From the NCBI GenBank assembly GCA_023548195.1, contig JAJHZJ010000041.1:124001-188000 (forward strand): DNA of 64,000 bases, written 5' to 3'. Below are positions 1-11,106 of the stretch, in pieces. Source of the stretch: Bettongia penicillata ogilbyi (lineage: Eukaryota; Chordata; Mammalia; Diprotodontia; Potoroidae). A program made the position numbers and the translations under genes. The notes beneath the pieces are model-generated. The model was not told where the DNA came from, did no database searches, and saw only the letters and a list, made by a program, of their open reading frames with translations. Every line of letters starts with the position of its first letter. Positions within the stretch are counted from its first letter, which is position 1.

Positions 1-735
1 ACTGGAGCTGACACTTCTCTAACAAATATTCAGTCTGATCACACCAGAATCATTGCCAATTGCCTTGTCAACACCAGAAATTTCTTCAAGAAATTCCACT
101 TACTACACCTTATAACAAGCATGGTTATTTGCTGTTCCTCAGCTATAAATATTTAAGAAGCTATAAAGATATTTTCTTCAATGCTTCTCATAATATGATT
201 GGAACTTGATAGTTATTTGTGCTCAGTGAAGTCTCCATTCTCTTTTTTTTTTCAGTTACTTCTGTATAAGTTTCTATGAATTCAGGTAGAAAAGATTCAA
301 TAGAAATTGATGATGAGGTTATGGGAACCAGAGTGATTTTCTTTCCTGGCCCTTCTTCCTTTTCCCAAGATAATAAAAAAGGTCTCATCTTCACCAGAAA
401 GATGACTTTTTCCTCTTGTGATCATGTGGCTACCTTAAAATTTGATTTTTCATTTGACTATCTTCTCTATAAGAGTAACAGAAGTTGCTCTGTTTCTCTA
501 ATTTCATATAATAGTGTCTGGGTATCAATCTGTCGGGGTCTCTATTTAATTCTTCCAGTACCTGGTCAAGGAAACAGGTATTGTCCCTGGCACTTTCTTT
601 CAAAGTTTCCTTATGAATTTCTGGCTTCAGTTTTTTTTTACTTTTAGTGTGATTACCTTGCCTTGTTCCTTAAGACCATGCTTTGTCAGGTATTCCTGAG
701 TTATTTACAAGTGAGACTTCCCAGTGGGAATCTTC
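1..735. other. Unassigned AT-rich intergenic DNA
   Basis: I recognise no gene or repeat family here. A 123-codon open frame at 276-647 (+) and a shorter antisense frame overlap each other, show no domain, and look like chance frames. Confidence 0.5.
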
Positions 736-739
736 CTAA

Positions 740-1078
740 GCATCTTTGGGTCTGCTTTCCATCTTGTACATTGAGTCTAACAATATTTTGAAACAGTTTC
801 TATCCCAGTCACATAGACATGCAACATCAATCTTCAATCCATTGAGACCCAGGGTCTCCTTTTTATTTCTCTTAAAAGACATTCTGTCTCCCAATTCTGA
901 GCATTTGTTATCCCCTATGCCCAGAACTCTTTCCTTTCTCACTGTTTCCTGGCTTACTTGACTTCCTTCATGTCTCAGCTAAAGCCTCATCTTCTCCAAG
1001 AAGCCTTTCCCAGTCTTCCTTAATTCTAATGCCTTCCTTCTGAGCTTATCTCCAATATATCCCATATATCGTTTGTTC
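740..1078 (+). repeat. LINE L2 fragment, 3' part
   Basis: The stretch from about 880 to 1,075 reads like the end of the L2 reverse-transcriptase frame and the start of its 3' UTR: a 'TCTCAGCTAAAGCC..CATCTTCT' segment, then 'AAGAAGCCTTTCCCAGTC', then 'TTAATTCTAATGCCTTCC'. This order is typical of mammalian L2. Position 740-880 is more diverged and may be the same copy. A SINE follows immediately. Identification is from memory of the family. Confidence 0.65.
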
Positions 1079-1080
1079 AT

Positions 1081-1321
1081 GGGGCATCTAGGTGGTACAG
1101 CAGATAGAGTGCTGGGTCTAGAGTCAGGAAGATGTTCAAACACTTACTAGTTGTGTGACCCTGGGCAAATCACTTTACGCTGTTTGCCTCAGTTTCTTCA
1201 TCTACAAAATAAGCTAGGGATGGAAATGATAAACCACTCCAGTATCTCTGTCTAGAAAACATATAAAACAGGTCACGAAGAGTTGGACATGACTGAAACT
1301 ACTAAACAATAATAATAACAC
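1081..1321 (+). repeat. tRNA-headed SINE with RTE-type tail (MAR1-like)
   Basis: The head has the tRNA-derived start 'GGGGCATCTAGGTGGTACAG' and a box-B-like region, followed by 'TGTGTGACCCTGGGCAAATC'. The tail has 'AAACCACTCCAGTATCTCTG' and 'CACGAAGAGTTGGACATGAC', ending in AT-rich AAT repeats. This head and tail order is that of the marsupial tRNA/RTE SINEs (MAR1 type). RNA polymerase III would have transcribed it and an RTE-class LINE would have copied it. Confidence 0.8.
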
Positions 1322-2748
1322 AGCTTATTTATACATAATCATTTATCTGCTATCACCCCATTATACTGTTTACTCTAAATATGAATAATTTCTTATGAAT
1401 ACTTACATTCATAAGGTATCACCATCATACTTTCACAATATAGGCATATAGTGCCAATATTTAACCTATAACCTATAAGTAATTAACCTATAAGTAATTC
1501 ATCAACTATCCCCCCAATTGGCCAAATCTCCAACATCAGCTCTCTTTTTTCTTTCTATCTCTGTTTCTCCTTGTTTCTCTGTCTTTGTCTCCCTATCTCT
1601 GTCTCCCACATATATGTGTGTGTATATGCGTGTGTGTAATGTAAACATGTACATGTGTGTACAGATAGAAATAAGTATTATTCCACTTGTACTTTAATAG
1701 ACAAATATGTAACAATAGTGCATTGGCACCATCAAATAAAAAAGTATTAACATTAATATAATAAAGTAATGCATGGGCTCAATAAGAGAAAGTTGGATCT
1801 CAAATAAGAAAAACTGAAAAGCTAAAGAATTAAAAAGAGAGACAAAACATTTTTAAAAATAGAATTACATTTCATAACAGGGAAAACAATTTCCTTCAAA
1901 AGTAAAATCCAAACTGAGGGTTAGGGGGACTCAGTAAAATTCATAATTAATTTTTAAAAGAATATTCAGTAATATTTTTATAAAATTTGGCATATTGGAC
2001 CACATACAAATTTACACTAAAACTATGAAAGGAAAAATACTAATTAATATTTTTTTTAATTTAGAAATTTAAAAATCAAAATTAGAATTCTTATGGGATG
2101 TGTATAGTAAGGTATGAGAAGTGATGCAGGTAATTCTGCTTATAAAGCAATCTAAAAAAATTAGAACAGTATTTAAATTCCCAAAGCAGAATAAAGGGGG
2201 TAAATGCTCCCAAGATGACTTTCTCACTTTTAATCTTCAGGCATCTTTGTGAAACATGACTTGATTGAGGAAGATTATCTTCCCCCTTACCATATGAAGG
2301 GGCATCATTGATTCTCCTAGACCAAACTTATCCTAACCAATAAGGCTTGGCTTTAGGTAGAGCCTTCCCTTTGACCACTACCTTTCATCACCATTGTCCT
2401 ACTACTGTATTGTCTCTTGTAGGGCAAAAAGCGAGATTCTTGCCTCAGTCATTCCATTCCCTTAGATACACCTGACCAGAATAGATTCCACATACTAGCA
2501 CAAAAGAAATACACTTAAACTCTGACTTTGGAAAAGTGTATATAATTATACAAGATATTAATTTAAAAATAGTAATCAGATATGCCTTTATCCTCCAAAG
2601 CATATCTCTCTCTTTCCTAGTTATCTTTAATAAGTTGAAATAACCTTTGCCCTTTTCCTCCTTGTGCCATCTATAGCAACCACACAAGCATACACATACA
2701 CACTCACAAGTAATTTTCATCTAATCTTTATCTAGAAAAAGTTGGCTT
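1322..2748. other. Unassigned AT-rich DNA
   Basis: It contains a CT-rich run (about 1,545-1,605) and a small TG/TA-rich patch (1,610-1,665). The A-rich stretch 1,700-2,090 has the texture of an old retroelement coding strand, but I cannot assign it to a family. No gene is visible. Confidence 0.45.
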
Positions 2749-2749
2749 T

Positions 2750-2788
<39 letters not shown>
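2750..2788. repeat. (GT)n microsatellite
   Basis: An uninterrupted run of about 19-20 GT units. It abuts the 3' end of the minus-strand SINE that follows, as expected if it grew from the SINE's terminal simple repeat. Confidence 0.95.
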
Positions 2789-2792
<4 letters not shown>

Positions 2793-3098
2793 TCATCCTT
2801 TGTTGCCAAACAAAGCTTGCCATGAGATAAATAATGACATGACTTGCACTTGACTTTATTTTGAGTGAGGGAGGGCTGTGTAGGTCACCAGCCTCACTTC
2901 TCCTCCAGAGTTATCTGAATCCAATGACCAAACATTCCTCAGAATGACTGGAGACGATCCAGGATGAGGCAATTGGGGTTAAGTGACTTGCCCAACGTCA
3001 CCCAGTTAGCAATTGTCAAGTGTCTGAGGTGAGATTTGAACTCAGGTCCTCCTGACTCCTGTACTGGTTCTCTATCCACTATACCACCTAGCTGCCCT
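2789..3098 (-). repeat. tRNA-headed SINE, long tail type, minus strand
   Basis: Read on the minus strand it begins with the tRNA head (reverse of 'CCACCTAGCTGCCC' near 3,085-3,098), then a 'CAAGTCACTTAACCCCAATT' segment and a long tail. On the plus strand the tail appears as 'TGACATGACTTGCACTTGAC' and 'GAGTGAGGGAGGGCTGTG', and it ends at 'GTTCATCCTTTGTTGCC'. The same family recurs at 17,752, 27,391 and 43,437. The tail differs from that of the copy at 1,081, so two tail types share one head. Confidence 0.82.
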
Positions 3099-4504
3099 GG
3101 CTTCAGTACTAATTAAAAGAGAAAAATATGAACAGAACCTCTAAGAAAAGAAAAACTTTCAAATGGGAACTCATTCTTGGAGTTGGGGGTACTATTGAGG
3201 GAAATGAGAGTAGAAAGGCAAAAAAAGGGTAAAAAGGCAAAATCATCACCATCAGTCATCTCAGCAATCAAGTGGCCCATATTGTCTCTCATCCTAGCAG
3301 CCACAGTCCGCCACCACTACCTCCTCTGCTTTATCTCTGTCTTCTATCCAAGCATCTGAGCACCTGCATCTGCCAGTCTATGTGTCTGCCTTTACCTCTC
3401 TGTGTCTACCAGTTGTGACTGTGGCTTCTGCTTCCTCTCCAAACTGACACCAAACTCATGCATTCTCACTTCAGTTGTCCTCCCCCAGAGTCCTGGTTCT
3501 CATTCTAGCAATCACAATCTGAGAGACTGCATGCAACTTTTGCATTTCTTCATATCTCCAGAGACATTCAGCATACACTATGAAAACAGAATTAGGGATT
3601 TCATTTCTTAGTTATGAAGCCTTTCAGTCCATGTTCAATTTGACTCCTAATTCAGCAAGAAAAATAAATTCCAATCAGATCCAGATCTTACGACAAATCC
3701 AGCAGGTCAAATGCAAATAGGGCAGCCAATTGAAATATTTATTAATTTTGCTCCAGTTCTTAGATCTCAAATTAAGAACCCCTTCAATAAGACCATAACT
3801 TATTGAAAATGTGCTAACTTTCAAAGGTAGAGCATATTTCCTCACTAGTGAGTTCCTCATATCAATGTATTCATGGACCTAGTTCCTATCCCTATCACTA
3901 TGTATGACAAAAAGTTTTTGAAAATAAATTTTCCAGGCTGCCTGAAGATAGTTGGAATTTGCAGTTAGAAATACCAAATGAGTCCTGCAGCTTGATAACA
4001 ATTCTATAGATAGAAAATACATATAAAAATAAATCATGTAAACCAACTGGACTTTCTTCCCATTGACTTAAATAATAAAGGATTTTTGCTTAGTATTCTT
4101 TCTACCCATAACCCTACATCTGACATAAATCAAATCCTCAAAGCCTGCAGCATTGAGGGGGTGGGTGAAGATAGAAGTGGGAGCAGAGATTATAGATTAT
4201 TTAGACCAGTAGTCTTCCATTTTTTTTTTTGCTAATGACATATTATTCTCCGTTATGAAAATTTGTAGTATACATCAGCTTTAATTTAATAATGCTATGG
4301 GAGAGTTGGGAGATGTGGGTGTGTGTTATTGCAAGTATAAATTTGATATAATCTACATCATACCTAGAAAATGCTTGTCGTCCCATTAGCGTATCACTGC
4401 TCATTCTTTGAGAAATGTTAGCCCAGACAACTTTGTAACCACCAGATTTATAGCCACTCATCTGATTCTGCTGAGAAAAAAAAAGGGAGAGAGAATTAGA
4501 CACT
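3099..4504. other. Unassigned intergenic DNA
   Basis: I see no recognisable repeat or gene in this stretch. Short open frames at 3,113-3,611 lie in CT-rich sequence and show no domain. Confidence 0.45.
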
Positions 4505-4640
4505 GAGGAATACTCTGTGTGACCTTGGGCAAGTCAGTTACTCTTCTTGAGCTGTAGTTTCCTCATTTATAAAATGAGGGGATTTGATTAGTCTCTGATA
4601 TTCCTTTTAGCTCTAGATTTTCAAATCCTAGTTATGCCTA
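4505..4640 (+). repeat. MIR-like CORE-SINE fragment
   Basis: It contains 'GTGTGACCTTGGGCAAGTCA', then 'TTTCCTCATTTATAAAATGA', then a tail ending 'TTTTAGCTCTAGATTTTC'. This order is that of mammalian MIR/THER-type SINEs. The 5' end is missing. Confidence 0.7.
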
Positions 4641-5674
4641 GAATAGAACAGCTTTCAACATCCACCTATGGTCAAACACTTTATTTTTGAAATTCCTATT
4701 TAGCAATTTCAGTGAGTCCTGGTTTGGTGGCTTTGGCATGATAGAGTCAATTTTCCAAAGAAGGAGACACTCAGGATACAGTTGGTTTTATTCTTAACAT
4801 GTAATGAAAAAATCAAACAAGTGAGTACAAATGCATAAGAAAATATCCAACAAACAGCTGCATAGCAGTTGCTTTCATTATATTCAGGGAGTCCCCAGAA
4901 AATGTAGAAATTTCTTTGAACTCAAAAGTTCTAGGAAATGAGCAGTATTTTTACTACTTCTTAAAATAAAGGAATATTGTCAGTACAATAAAATTTAAAA
5001 TGTTTTGTTCAATTCACATATCCAGCAGGACCAGCTACCAAATGAAGACACAAAACCTTTGGAGAAACTCTCACCATCAGTATCAGGATCTGAGTACACT
5101 TATAAGAACACAAAAACTTAAATTCTCAATTTTATCTGTCTTGTCCTGATGTTTGGAGGGCCCTCTGACTTTTTATCTGAGTTAGGTCACTCCTTATCAA
5201 GTAGGAGCACAAAAACCAAGAAGTTTGTCTCAGTCACACCATGTAGTATCTGTCTGTCTATCTGTATCTCTCCATATGTCTGTATCTCTTTACATCTCTG
5301 TCAGCTTCTTTGTGTGTCTCTTTCGCTTTGTCTCTCTAAATTTCTTTCTCTCCCTATGATTTCACTGATATAGAGCAGCAGTTCTAAGCTTCTTTTTTTA
5401 AAAAAAGAAAAATCAATACTATTTTTCTCTCTTAAAAATTGAGGACCTATCCCTGAAGAATTTTTGTTTATGTGGTTTCTGTCTATAAATATTTACTGTA
5501 TTAGACATTAAAACTTCTTAGTATTATTTTATCTCATGGATTCCTTGAAAGAATATCAGGGACTCCCAAGAGTCTCTGAATCATATTTTGAGAACTTCTG
5601 GATTAGGGAGCAGCTAGTGAGAAAGCTTTTGCCTCCAACACAAATCATTAACTATTCTACAGTTTTAAGAGTCT
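4641..5674. other. Unassigned AT-rich DNA
   Basis: A CT/GTCT-rich patch lies at about 5,245-5,360. No repeat family or gene is recognised in the rest. Confidence 0.45.
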
Positions 5675-5735
5675 CCTGAACACTGAGAAATTAAGTGACT
5701 TGACCAGGGTCACACAGTCAGTATTAATCTTCATG
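5675..5735 (-). repeat. Short SINE fragment, minus strand
   Basis: The segment 'AAGTGACTTGACCAGGGTCA' followed by 'CACAGTCAGTAT' is the reverse complement of the conserved tRNA-SINE/MIR motif '..TGTGTGACCCTGG..CAAGTCACTTAA'. Confidence 0.6.
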
Positions 5736-5744
5736 ACACTGCTA

Positions 5745-6455
5745 GTTCTCTAATCACAATGTCCCTCTCATCCCCTCTTACCTTCTAACTGTTCATCTTG
5801 ACTATAGTTTCTTCTTCCTCTTGAGTATCATTCACACAGCTGACAAAAAATAATCTACCTAAAGCACAGCTGTGACCAGCCATTCCCCTACTTGAAAACC
5901 ATCAGTGGCTCTCAGTTGTCTCTAATACAAAATATAGTTTAACCTGGATTTTAAGTCTTTCCACAATCTAGCTCCAATTTAACTTTCTAGCTTCATGTCA
6001 TCATATTCCCTTTCATGCATTCTGTTTCCACGTCAAACAGCACTAACAGATATTGTATTAACTCACCATTCTATCTTGCCCCTTGATGCATTCAGATTAT
6101 CCTTCATGTCTAGAATTCATTCCATTTCTAGAACTTTCTAAATCTTTCTCATCTTTCAAGACTTAACTCAAATTATCTCCTCCTCTCCGAAGACTGATCC
6201 TCTCAGCTAAAATGTTCTCTCTTCCCTCAAATTTTCCTGAAATATATTCTCCGGATCTCATTTTTGCCTTATCTTGGACTGTATTTACCTACATATTTCT
6301 TGTATCAATTCCCCCTTCTCCCACTCCGCAAAAGCTCTTTGAGATCAGTTACTGTCTGTTAAAAAAAGGGTGTGTGTGTGAGTGTGTGTGTGTTCTTAGA
6401 ACCTAGAGCAGCATCTTTCTTACATAAGTTTCTTAATAAAGATTTGTTGCATTCA
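5745..6455 (+). repeat. LINE L2 3' region
   Basis: In order: 'GTGGCTCTCAGTTGTCTC', a 'TTTAAGTCTTTCCACAATCT' segment, 'AGAACTTTCTAAATCTTTCT', 'CTTTGAGATCAGTTACTGTC', and an end near 'AATAAAGATTTGTTGCATTC'. This follows the layout of the L2 reverse-transcriptase C-terminus and 3' UTR. A GT-rich microsatellite (about 6,369-6,392) has grown inside the 3' UTR. The copy has many indels and encodes nothing intact. Confidence 0.7.
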
Positions 6456-6469
6456 TTTTAAAGTTTGTT

Positions 6470-6655
6470 AGAAAAAAAATGACTGGACAGTCTCTTTTAA
6501 TTCTAAGATTCTGATTCTGCTGCTTGCCCAAGGTCACACAAACAGTAAACAGAAATCTCTAAGTCAGTGAAAAAAGTAGTACATCTACTATAAAATGAGA
6601 GAGTTGAAGCAAGTGGTTTCTAGAGACACTTCCAATGCTATGAAGTCCTAAGAAT
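6470..6655. repeat. Mixed short SINE fragments
   Basis: Three pieces lie close together: a SINE tail-like piece (about 6,480-6,520), a reversed 'TTGCCCAAGGTCACAC' piece (about 6,524-6,540), and a forward 'TAAAATGAGAGAGTTG' piece (6,590-6,650). The mixed orientation suggests overlapping insertions or an inversion. Confidence 0.5.
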
Positions 6656-6752
6656 GACAGTTTGCACAGAATCTTTCTTTCACAATGTACCTTTCTGGCA
6701 ATACCCCACCCCCAAAGGCATGCTTCATTTCAGTCTCCAGCCTGAATCACCT

Positions 6753-6796
6753 CACTTTGTGTTTTGATTTCATGCACATGATCAAAACACAAAGTG
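6753..6796. repeat. Perfect 16-bp inverted repeat (hairpin)
   Basis: The arm CACTTTGTGTTTTGAT at 6,753-6,768 is exactly reverse-complementary to ATCAAAACACAAAGTG at 6,781-6,796, with a 12-base loop. The loop contains 'CATGCACATG', which recurs directly at 6,801-6,810. I do not recognise the host repeat. It could be the core of a small inverted-repeat element or a local snap-back duplication. Confidence 0.9.
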
Positions 6797-7917
6797 ATTG
6801 CATGCACATGACTCTCAGGTCTTATTTTAGCACCAGCTTCTAGAGCAAGCTTCTTCCCAGCTACCCCCCTACAGTGATCCCCTTCTCTCACTGGAGCAGC
6901 AGTTTGCCTTCTATTAGGGAGGGAGGGGTGGCCTTCTGTGTGCCTTCAAGCTATCCATTTCTTTATGATAATGAATAAGACCATAGGAGATGATCGGTCA
7001 ACTCTAAAATTATTTCCTTTCATATTTACCCATTTAATTAAATGGAGATGAAAAATTAATCCCCAACACCAGAGGAGTCTGAGCATGAAAAGTATCAAGA
7101 GTTTTATAATCATATCTCCCACCAAGCAAGTTGGCCCTTTGCTTTATTCCAAACAGCAGATTATTGTGGCTGGCCTGACAAATGTGATTAGTAATACTCA
7201 GCCAGAGTCTTTATACTCAATGTATCATGTGCCAAAAATGGCAAAAATCAAAGGATAGGGGGCATTTCAGTGACAGTTATTTCCCTGTCACGTGAGTGGT
7301 TCTTTGTAATTAAAAAACAAGCTCAATTACACGGAGAAAATTCAGTGACATAAGCTTTTCCATTCTCTCCCTTTCTAGCCTTCATTGCTAGTCTTGAGAC
7401 TAAACAGTTTTTAAAGTGAATGTCCCCCATACCAAAAGAAAATATGTAATCCCACTAAATGCATTTGTCATTATTTACACTCTTGAAACTCACAGTCCTT
7501 TCTGATTGATCCCTTTTTGCTATGCATAAAAAAATCCCAAGATCCTAAATGACCCTGGTCTTTGGCAAGGAAATAAGAAATAAATTAATGGTCCAAAATA
7601 ACCAGAACATCAGTGCCTATGAGAAAAAAGTTGAAAGATTATGTATCCATGTGAACATGAGAAGAGGCATAATTTTAAAAAGAAATACGAGTGAAAAACA
7701 ATGATCATGTGGATAATCAATGGACTACCTATTTGCTTTATTAGTAACCTGATGGTGACAACAGAAAGAGAGGAAAGGCTTTATTACAATGACTGTAGCG
7801 GATGCACGTTAGGACATGACAAGAATATTTAAGGTTTGGTTAGAATTGATCAGTTTTGATTTGGATCATTAAAGAGAAAATATTTGCATCATTGTGTCAG
7901 TGATGTCATTGATCCAT
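6797..7917. other. Unassigned intergenic DNA
   Basis: Moderately AT-rich sequence without a repeat I recognise and without a convincing open frame. It could be unique sequence. Confidence 0.45.
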
Positions 7918-8255
7918 TTGAGTCTTTGAAAGAGAGAGATGGAGAGAAAGAGAGATAGGTAGGAAAAGAAAGAGGCAGAAAGAGAAAAGGCTAAAAGAAA
8001 AAGAAAAAAACAGAGCTAGAAAGGAGAGACAAAGAGACAAAGACAGAGAGATGAGAGACATGGAGATACACAAAGAGAAAAAGGGAAATAGAGTCACAGA
8101 GAAAAAGACATTAGACCTATAAAGATATAGATAGAGACACAGAGATGGAAAGAAAGGAAACAGAATCAGAAAGAAAAAGTGAAAAGAAAAAGAGAGGGAG
8201 AAAAAGAGAGAGAGAGAAAAAGACAGGAAGAGAGACAAAGGGAGAGTCAAAAGTG
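7918..8255. repeat. (GA)n-rich low-complexity tract
   Basis: About 340 bp of almost pure purine with GAGA, GAAA and GACA units. The complementary strand reads as a 114-codon Leu/Ser/Phe-rich frame, which is only a product of the repeat. Confidence 0.93.
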
Positions 8256-8999
8256 ATAGAGCTGTAAGAAGTGTGGTGGTTCTTCTTGATAAGGCAAGAG
8301 GAAGTTTATTGGGAGTGCAGTAGTAACTTCCTTCAACAGGTTCAGTGCTTCAGGTTCCTGAGACTAACTATAGCCATCAACTCTGGTATCTTCCCTTCTG
8401 GTACAGTTTGTTCCCTGTGGAAGCAACATCTACATAACAGCTGTGGTGCCACCCACCAACATCCCAATATTGATAGCTAGTTTAAGTAAACAGGTTGTGT
8501 ACAATTTGACCCCCCCACTCCCACACAAAAGTGGAGGAAAGTGTTACCCAAGGCAGATTTTAGAAACTGTGGTTGGGGACGCCTCTTAGGAAGCAGCATA
8601 TTTACAGAAGGAAGGGAGGTTAAATCCAACCCACACAGATTTTGAGGGAATAATTGCTTTACTTATAAAACTCCCCTCTTTCCATGGCCCTGGAAAGCAG
8701 TCACAATAATGACTGGATAAAAATGCTAATTAAGATATCATAAACTACCCCAGAGGGATTAGACTAAAAATAAGAACAGAATTCTAGAAAAGGGACCCTT
8801 TTAAAATGTTGCCTAAATTGAGTAGCGATAAAGAGGGAAACTGATATTTGCAAGAGCAAATGTCACATTGAAGAAAAGTCCACAGTTTCAACTCAGCAGA
8901 TTTAATTCCACACAACTGATTTTAATTACTCTCCTAATATGTGCAAGATCCCATGTAAGGCAAAAGGGATAAAAGGCAGGTAGATTTCACAGCTTCACA
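8256..8999. other. Unassigned intergenic DNA
   Basis: No recognised repeat or gene. The 69-codon frame at 8,271-8,480 shows no domain. Confidence 0.45.
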
Positions 9000-9225
9000 G
9001 GCTACACCTGGAGTCAAGAAAGTCAAGAAGACTGAGGTCAAATCAAGCCTCATACATTACTACCTTTATGACCTTTGACAAATTATTTAACATCTATCTG
9101 CCTCATTTTCTTCAACTGCAATAGGGGGGATAATAATAGTACCTTCCTTCCAGGGTTTTTATGTGGAGGAAGTGAGAAAACATTTGTAAAGTGTTTGGCA
9201 TATAGTAGGAGCTTCATAGATGGAG
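9000..9225 (+). repeat. MIR/THER-like CORE-SINE
   Basis: A tRNA-like 5' part is followed by 'GCCTCATTTTCTTCAACTGC' and 'GATAATAATAGTACCTTCC', then 'AAAGTGTTTGGCATATAGTA', which is the classic CORE-SINE 3' order. It is nearly full length. Confidence 0.72.
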
Positions 9226-9589
9226 AGATTTTTTTTTCTCCTAGCAAGAGGAAACCAGTACAATCTCTGTCCTCAAAGAGTTTGAAACCTAAAAGGAAAT
9301 ATAAAAGCATGTGAATAATCCATTTGTTCAACAAATTCACTCAATTCAACAAATATTTACTGATTATATTTATCAATTAAATTTGACACTGTAGTTCCCT
9401 CTTGGGATGTCTGATGGAGTTTTCCCCAAATACACATGCATGCATGCATGCATACACACATATATTTTAGAGTAAGTGCAGATGTCTTCTGACTGTTTCT
9501 ATCAGTGAGGAGAAGCATTTCAATTTGTTACTAAAACAGAACTCTCTGATTATGCTGAAGTTCTTCCCTCTGAGATTACTTCCATTTTA
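9226..9589. other. Unassigned DNA with short CATG repeat
   Basis: A short tandem CATG run lies at about 9,436-9,452. Otherwise nothing is recognised. Confidence 0.45.
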
Positions 9590-9770
9590 CTGTTATGTAT
9601 GTTTGTATGCTCATGATGGTTTATATGTTGTCTCCTCCATTAGCTCATTAAAAAATGAACTCCTTGAGGTTGGGGACAGTTTTTGCCTTTCTTTGTAACA
9701 CCAGTGCTTAACACAGTGCCTTGCAGGTAGTAAGTGCTTAGTAAGTCTGAACTTGAACTTCTTGTTGATT
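9590..9770 (+). repeat. LINE L2 3' terminus
   Basis: It holds 'TTGTCTCCTCCATTAGCTCA', then 'TGAACTCCTTGAGGTTGGGG', then 'ACACAGTGCCTTGCAGGTAG' and 'TAAGTGCTTAGTAAGT'. These are the successive blocks of the L2 3' UTR up to its terminal short repeat. Confidence 0.78.
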
Positions 9771-10079
9771 CTATCCCCTCAGTCCTCTCTTTCTTGCTAC
9801 CCTAGAGGTCTGTGGGTGAAATTTTGAGTTCTGGAGGGGCAATGGAAGAGGGAAGGCGGGGTTGCTACCCCTCACCAGTAAGAGTCCCAAAAGCAAGGGA
9901 CTTCTTAAACAAGCCTGTATCTTGAATGGCACTGTCTCATTTTGTGTCTTCTTTCCTTCTGTATAGGGTCTCATGGGATCTCCCTCACCCTGCTTCCTGG
10001 GCATCCAAACAGGAGAGGATTAGCTAACAGACCATTTGTTGACATAGAAGGAGTATAGGCAGCTGCACACTAGCCAAGA
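9771..10079. other. Unassigned, locally GC-richer DNA
   Basis: No repeat or gene is recognised. The base composition is somewhat richer in G and C than the flanks. Confidence 0.4.
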
Positions 10080-10275
10080 ACTGAATCATAGACTTTCAAA
10101 GTTAGAAAGGAACTTACCAATTCATGTTATCACAAGGAATCACCATTCTAACATATGTAGCAGTTTTTTCTTGAAGGCCTCCATGTAATAGAAATCTACT
10201 TTCTTCTGAGATATTCCAGTCTACTTTTGGATAGTCCTAATGTCTAGAAAGTTTTTCCTGACAGAATGCCTCTTT
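10080..10275 (-). repeat. CR1/L3-type LINE 3' fragment, minus strand
   Basis: On the plus strand it reads 'GAATCATAGACTTTCAAAGT', then 'TTCTTGAAGGCCTCCATG', then 'TAGAAAGTTTTTCCTGAC'. This is the reversed order of the CR1/L3 3' UTR found in mammals and reptiles. Many mismatches show great age. Confidence 0.6.
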
Positions 10276-11090
10276 TTCTTCTTTAAGATGCTGGGGTATA
10301 TCTCAGCATTCTTGGCAGAGAAAGGGGAGAAATGAGTAAGACACCAAGGTTGTGAACTTAAGTGACTAGAAGGATGGAGGTATCTTTAACAGAGAAATTA
10401 GGAAGAGATGTGGGTTTTAAAGTGGGGAGAATGGATGTCAAAGTTCTGTTTCAGACATACTGAGTTTGAGATGTCTGTGAAACACTGAGCTACAGATGTC
10501 CAGCAGGCAGTTAATGTTGCAGGACTGGTGCTGTGAGAAAAGATGAGGATATTTTATGTAGACTTGGGAGCCATCTGAAGATAGATGATAATGGAGAATG
10601 TGGGCATTGAAAAGTTCATAGAAAAACTATGTTAGGAGATAAGAAGGGGTCTAAAACCATAGCCCTGTGGCGCACTCAGGCAAAGGGGGTGGGAACATGG
10701 AAGAAGATCTAGCAAAGATGACTAAGTAGAAATAGACAGACTGGAGAAAAATACCAGGAGGCAGCAATGACTTGAAAAGCCAGAGAGGAATGTCTACCCA
10801 GGAAAAGTGGTTGGTTCACAATAGAAAAACCTGCAGAGAGGTCAAGAAAAATAAGACCTTAGAAAAGGGAACTATGATAAGCAATTAAGAGCTAATCAGA
10901 ACCTTGGAGAACACAATTGAAGTCAGCATGAAAACCTAGTAAATTGTTTCTCTGAGGTGTTGAATATACTAATGGAGTAGATCATTATATTAAAAGATTG
11001 GCAAGGAAGAGAAGCATGAGATTGTGGAAAGCATTAAATGCCAGGCAAAGGATTTTGAACTTTACTCAGTAGGCAAATAGCAGTGAGCAT
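10276..11090 (-). pseudogene. LINE L2 ORF2 (reverse transcriptase) relic
   Basis: Read on the minus strand, short blocks recall the L2 reverse transcriptase: a 'CTTGACCTCTCTGCAG' block corresponding to the LDLSAAFD motif, a 'CACCCCCTTTGCC..GCGCCACAGGGCTATG' block near the VPQGS motif, and a 'CATCTCAAACTCAGTATGTC' block near the 'LKLNMSKTE' motif. The order and direction are consistent with one copy. Stops and frameshifts are everywhere, so it is dead. A later retrocopy with its own target-site duplication interrupts the sequence just after 11,090. Confidence 0.6.
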
Positions 11091-11106
11091 AGAAATCTTC
11101 ATTACA
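11091..11106. repeat. Target-site duplication, left copy
   Basis: AGAAATCTTCATTACA occurs here and again, identically, at 11,782-11,797 on the other side of the retrocopy. Confidence 0.88.

Noticed and set aside
1081..1180. A tRNA gene
   Set aside because: The tRNA resemblance belongs to the SINE head. The cloverleaf is not intact and the RTE-type tail follows.
7906..8250. 114-codon Leu/Ser/Phe-rich minus frame
   Set aside because: A translation of the (GA)n tract. Low-complexity frames of this type are expected by chance.
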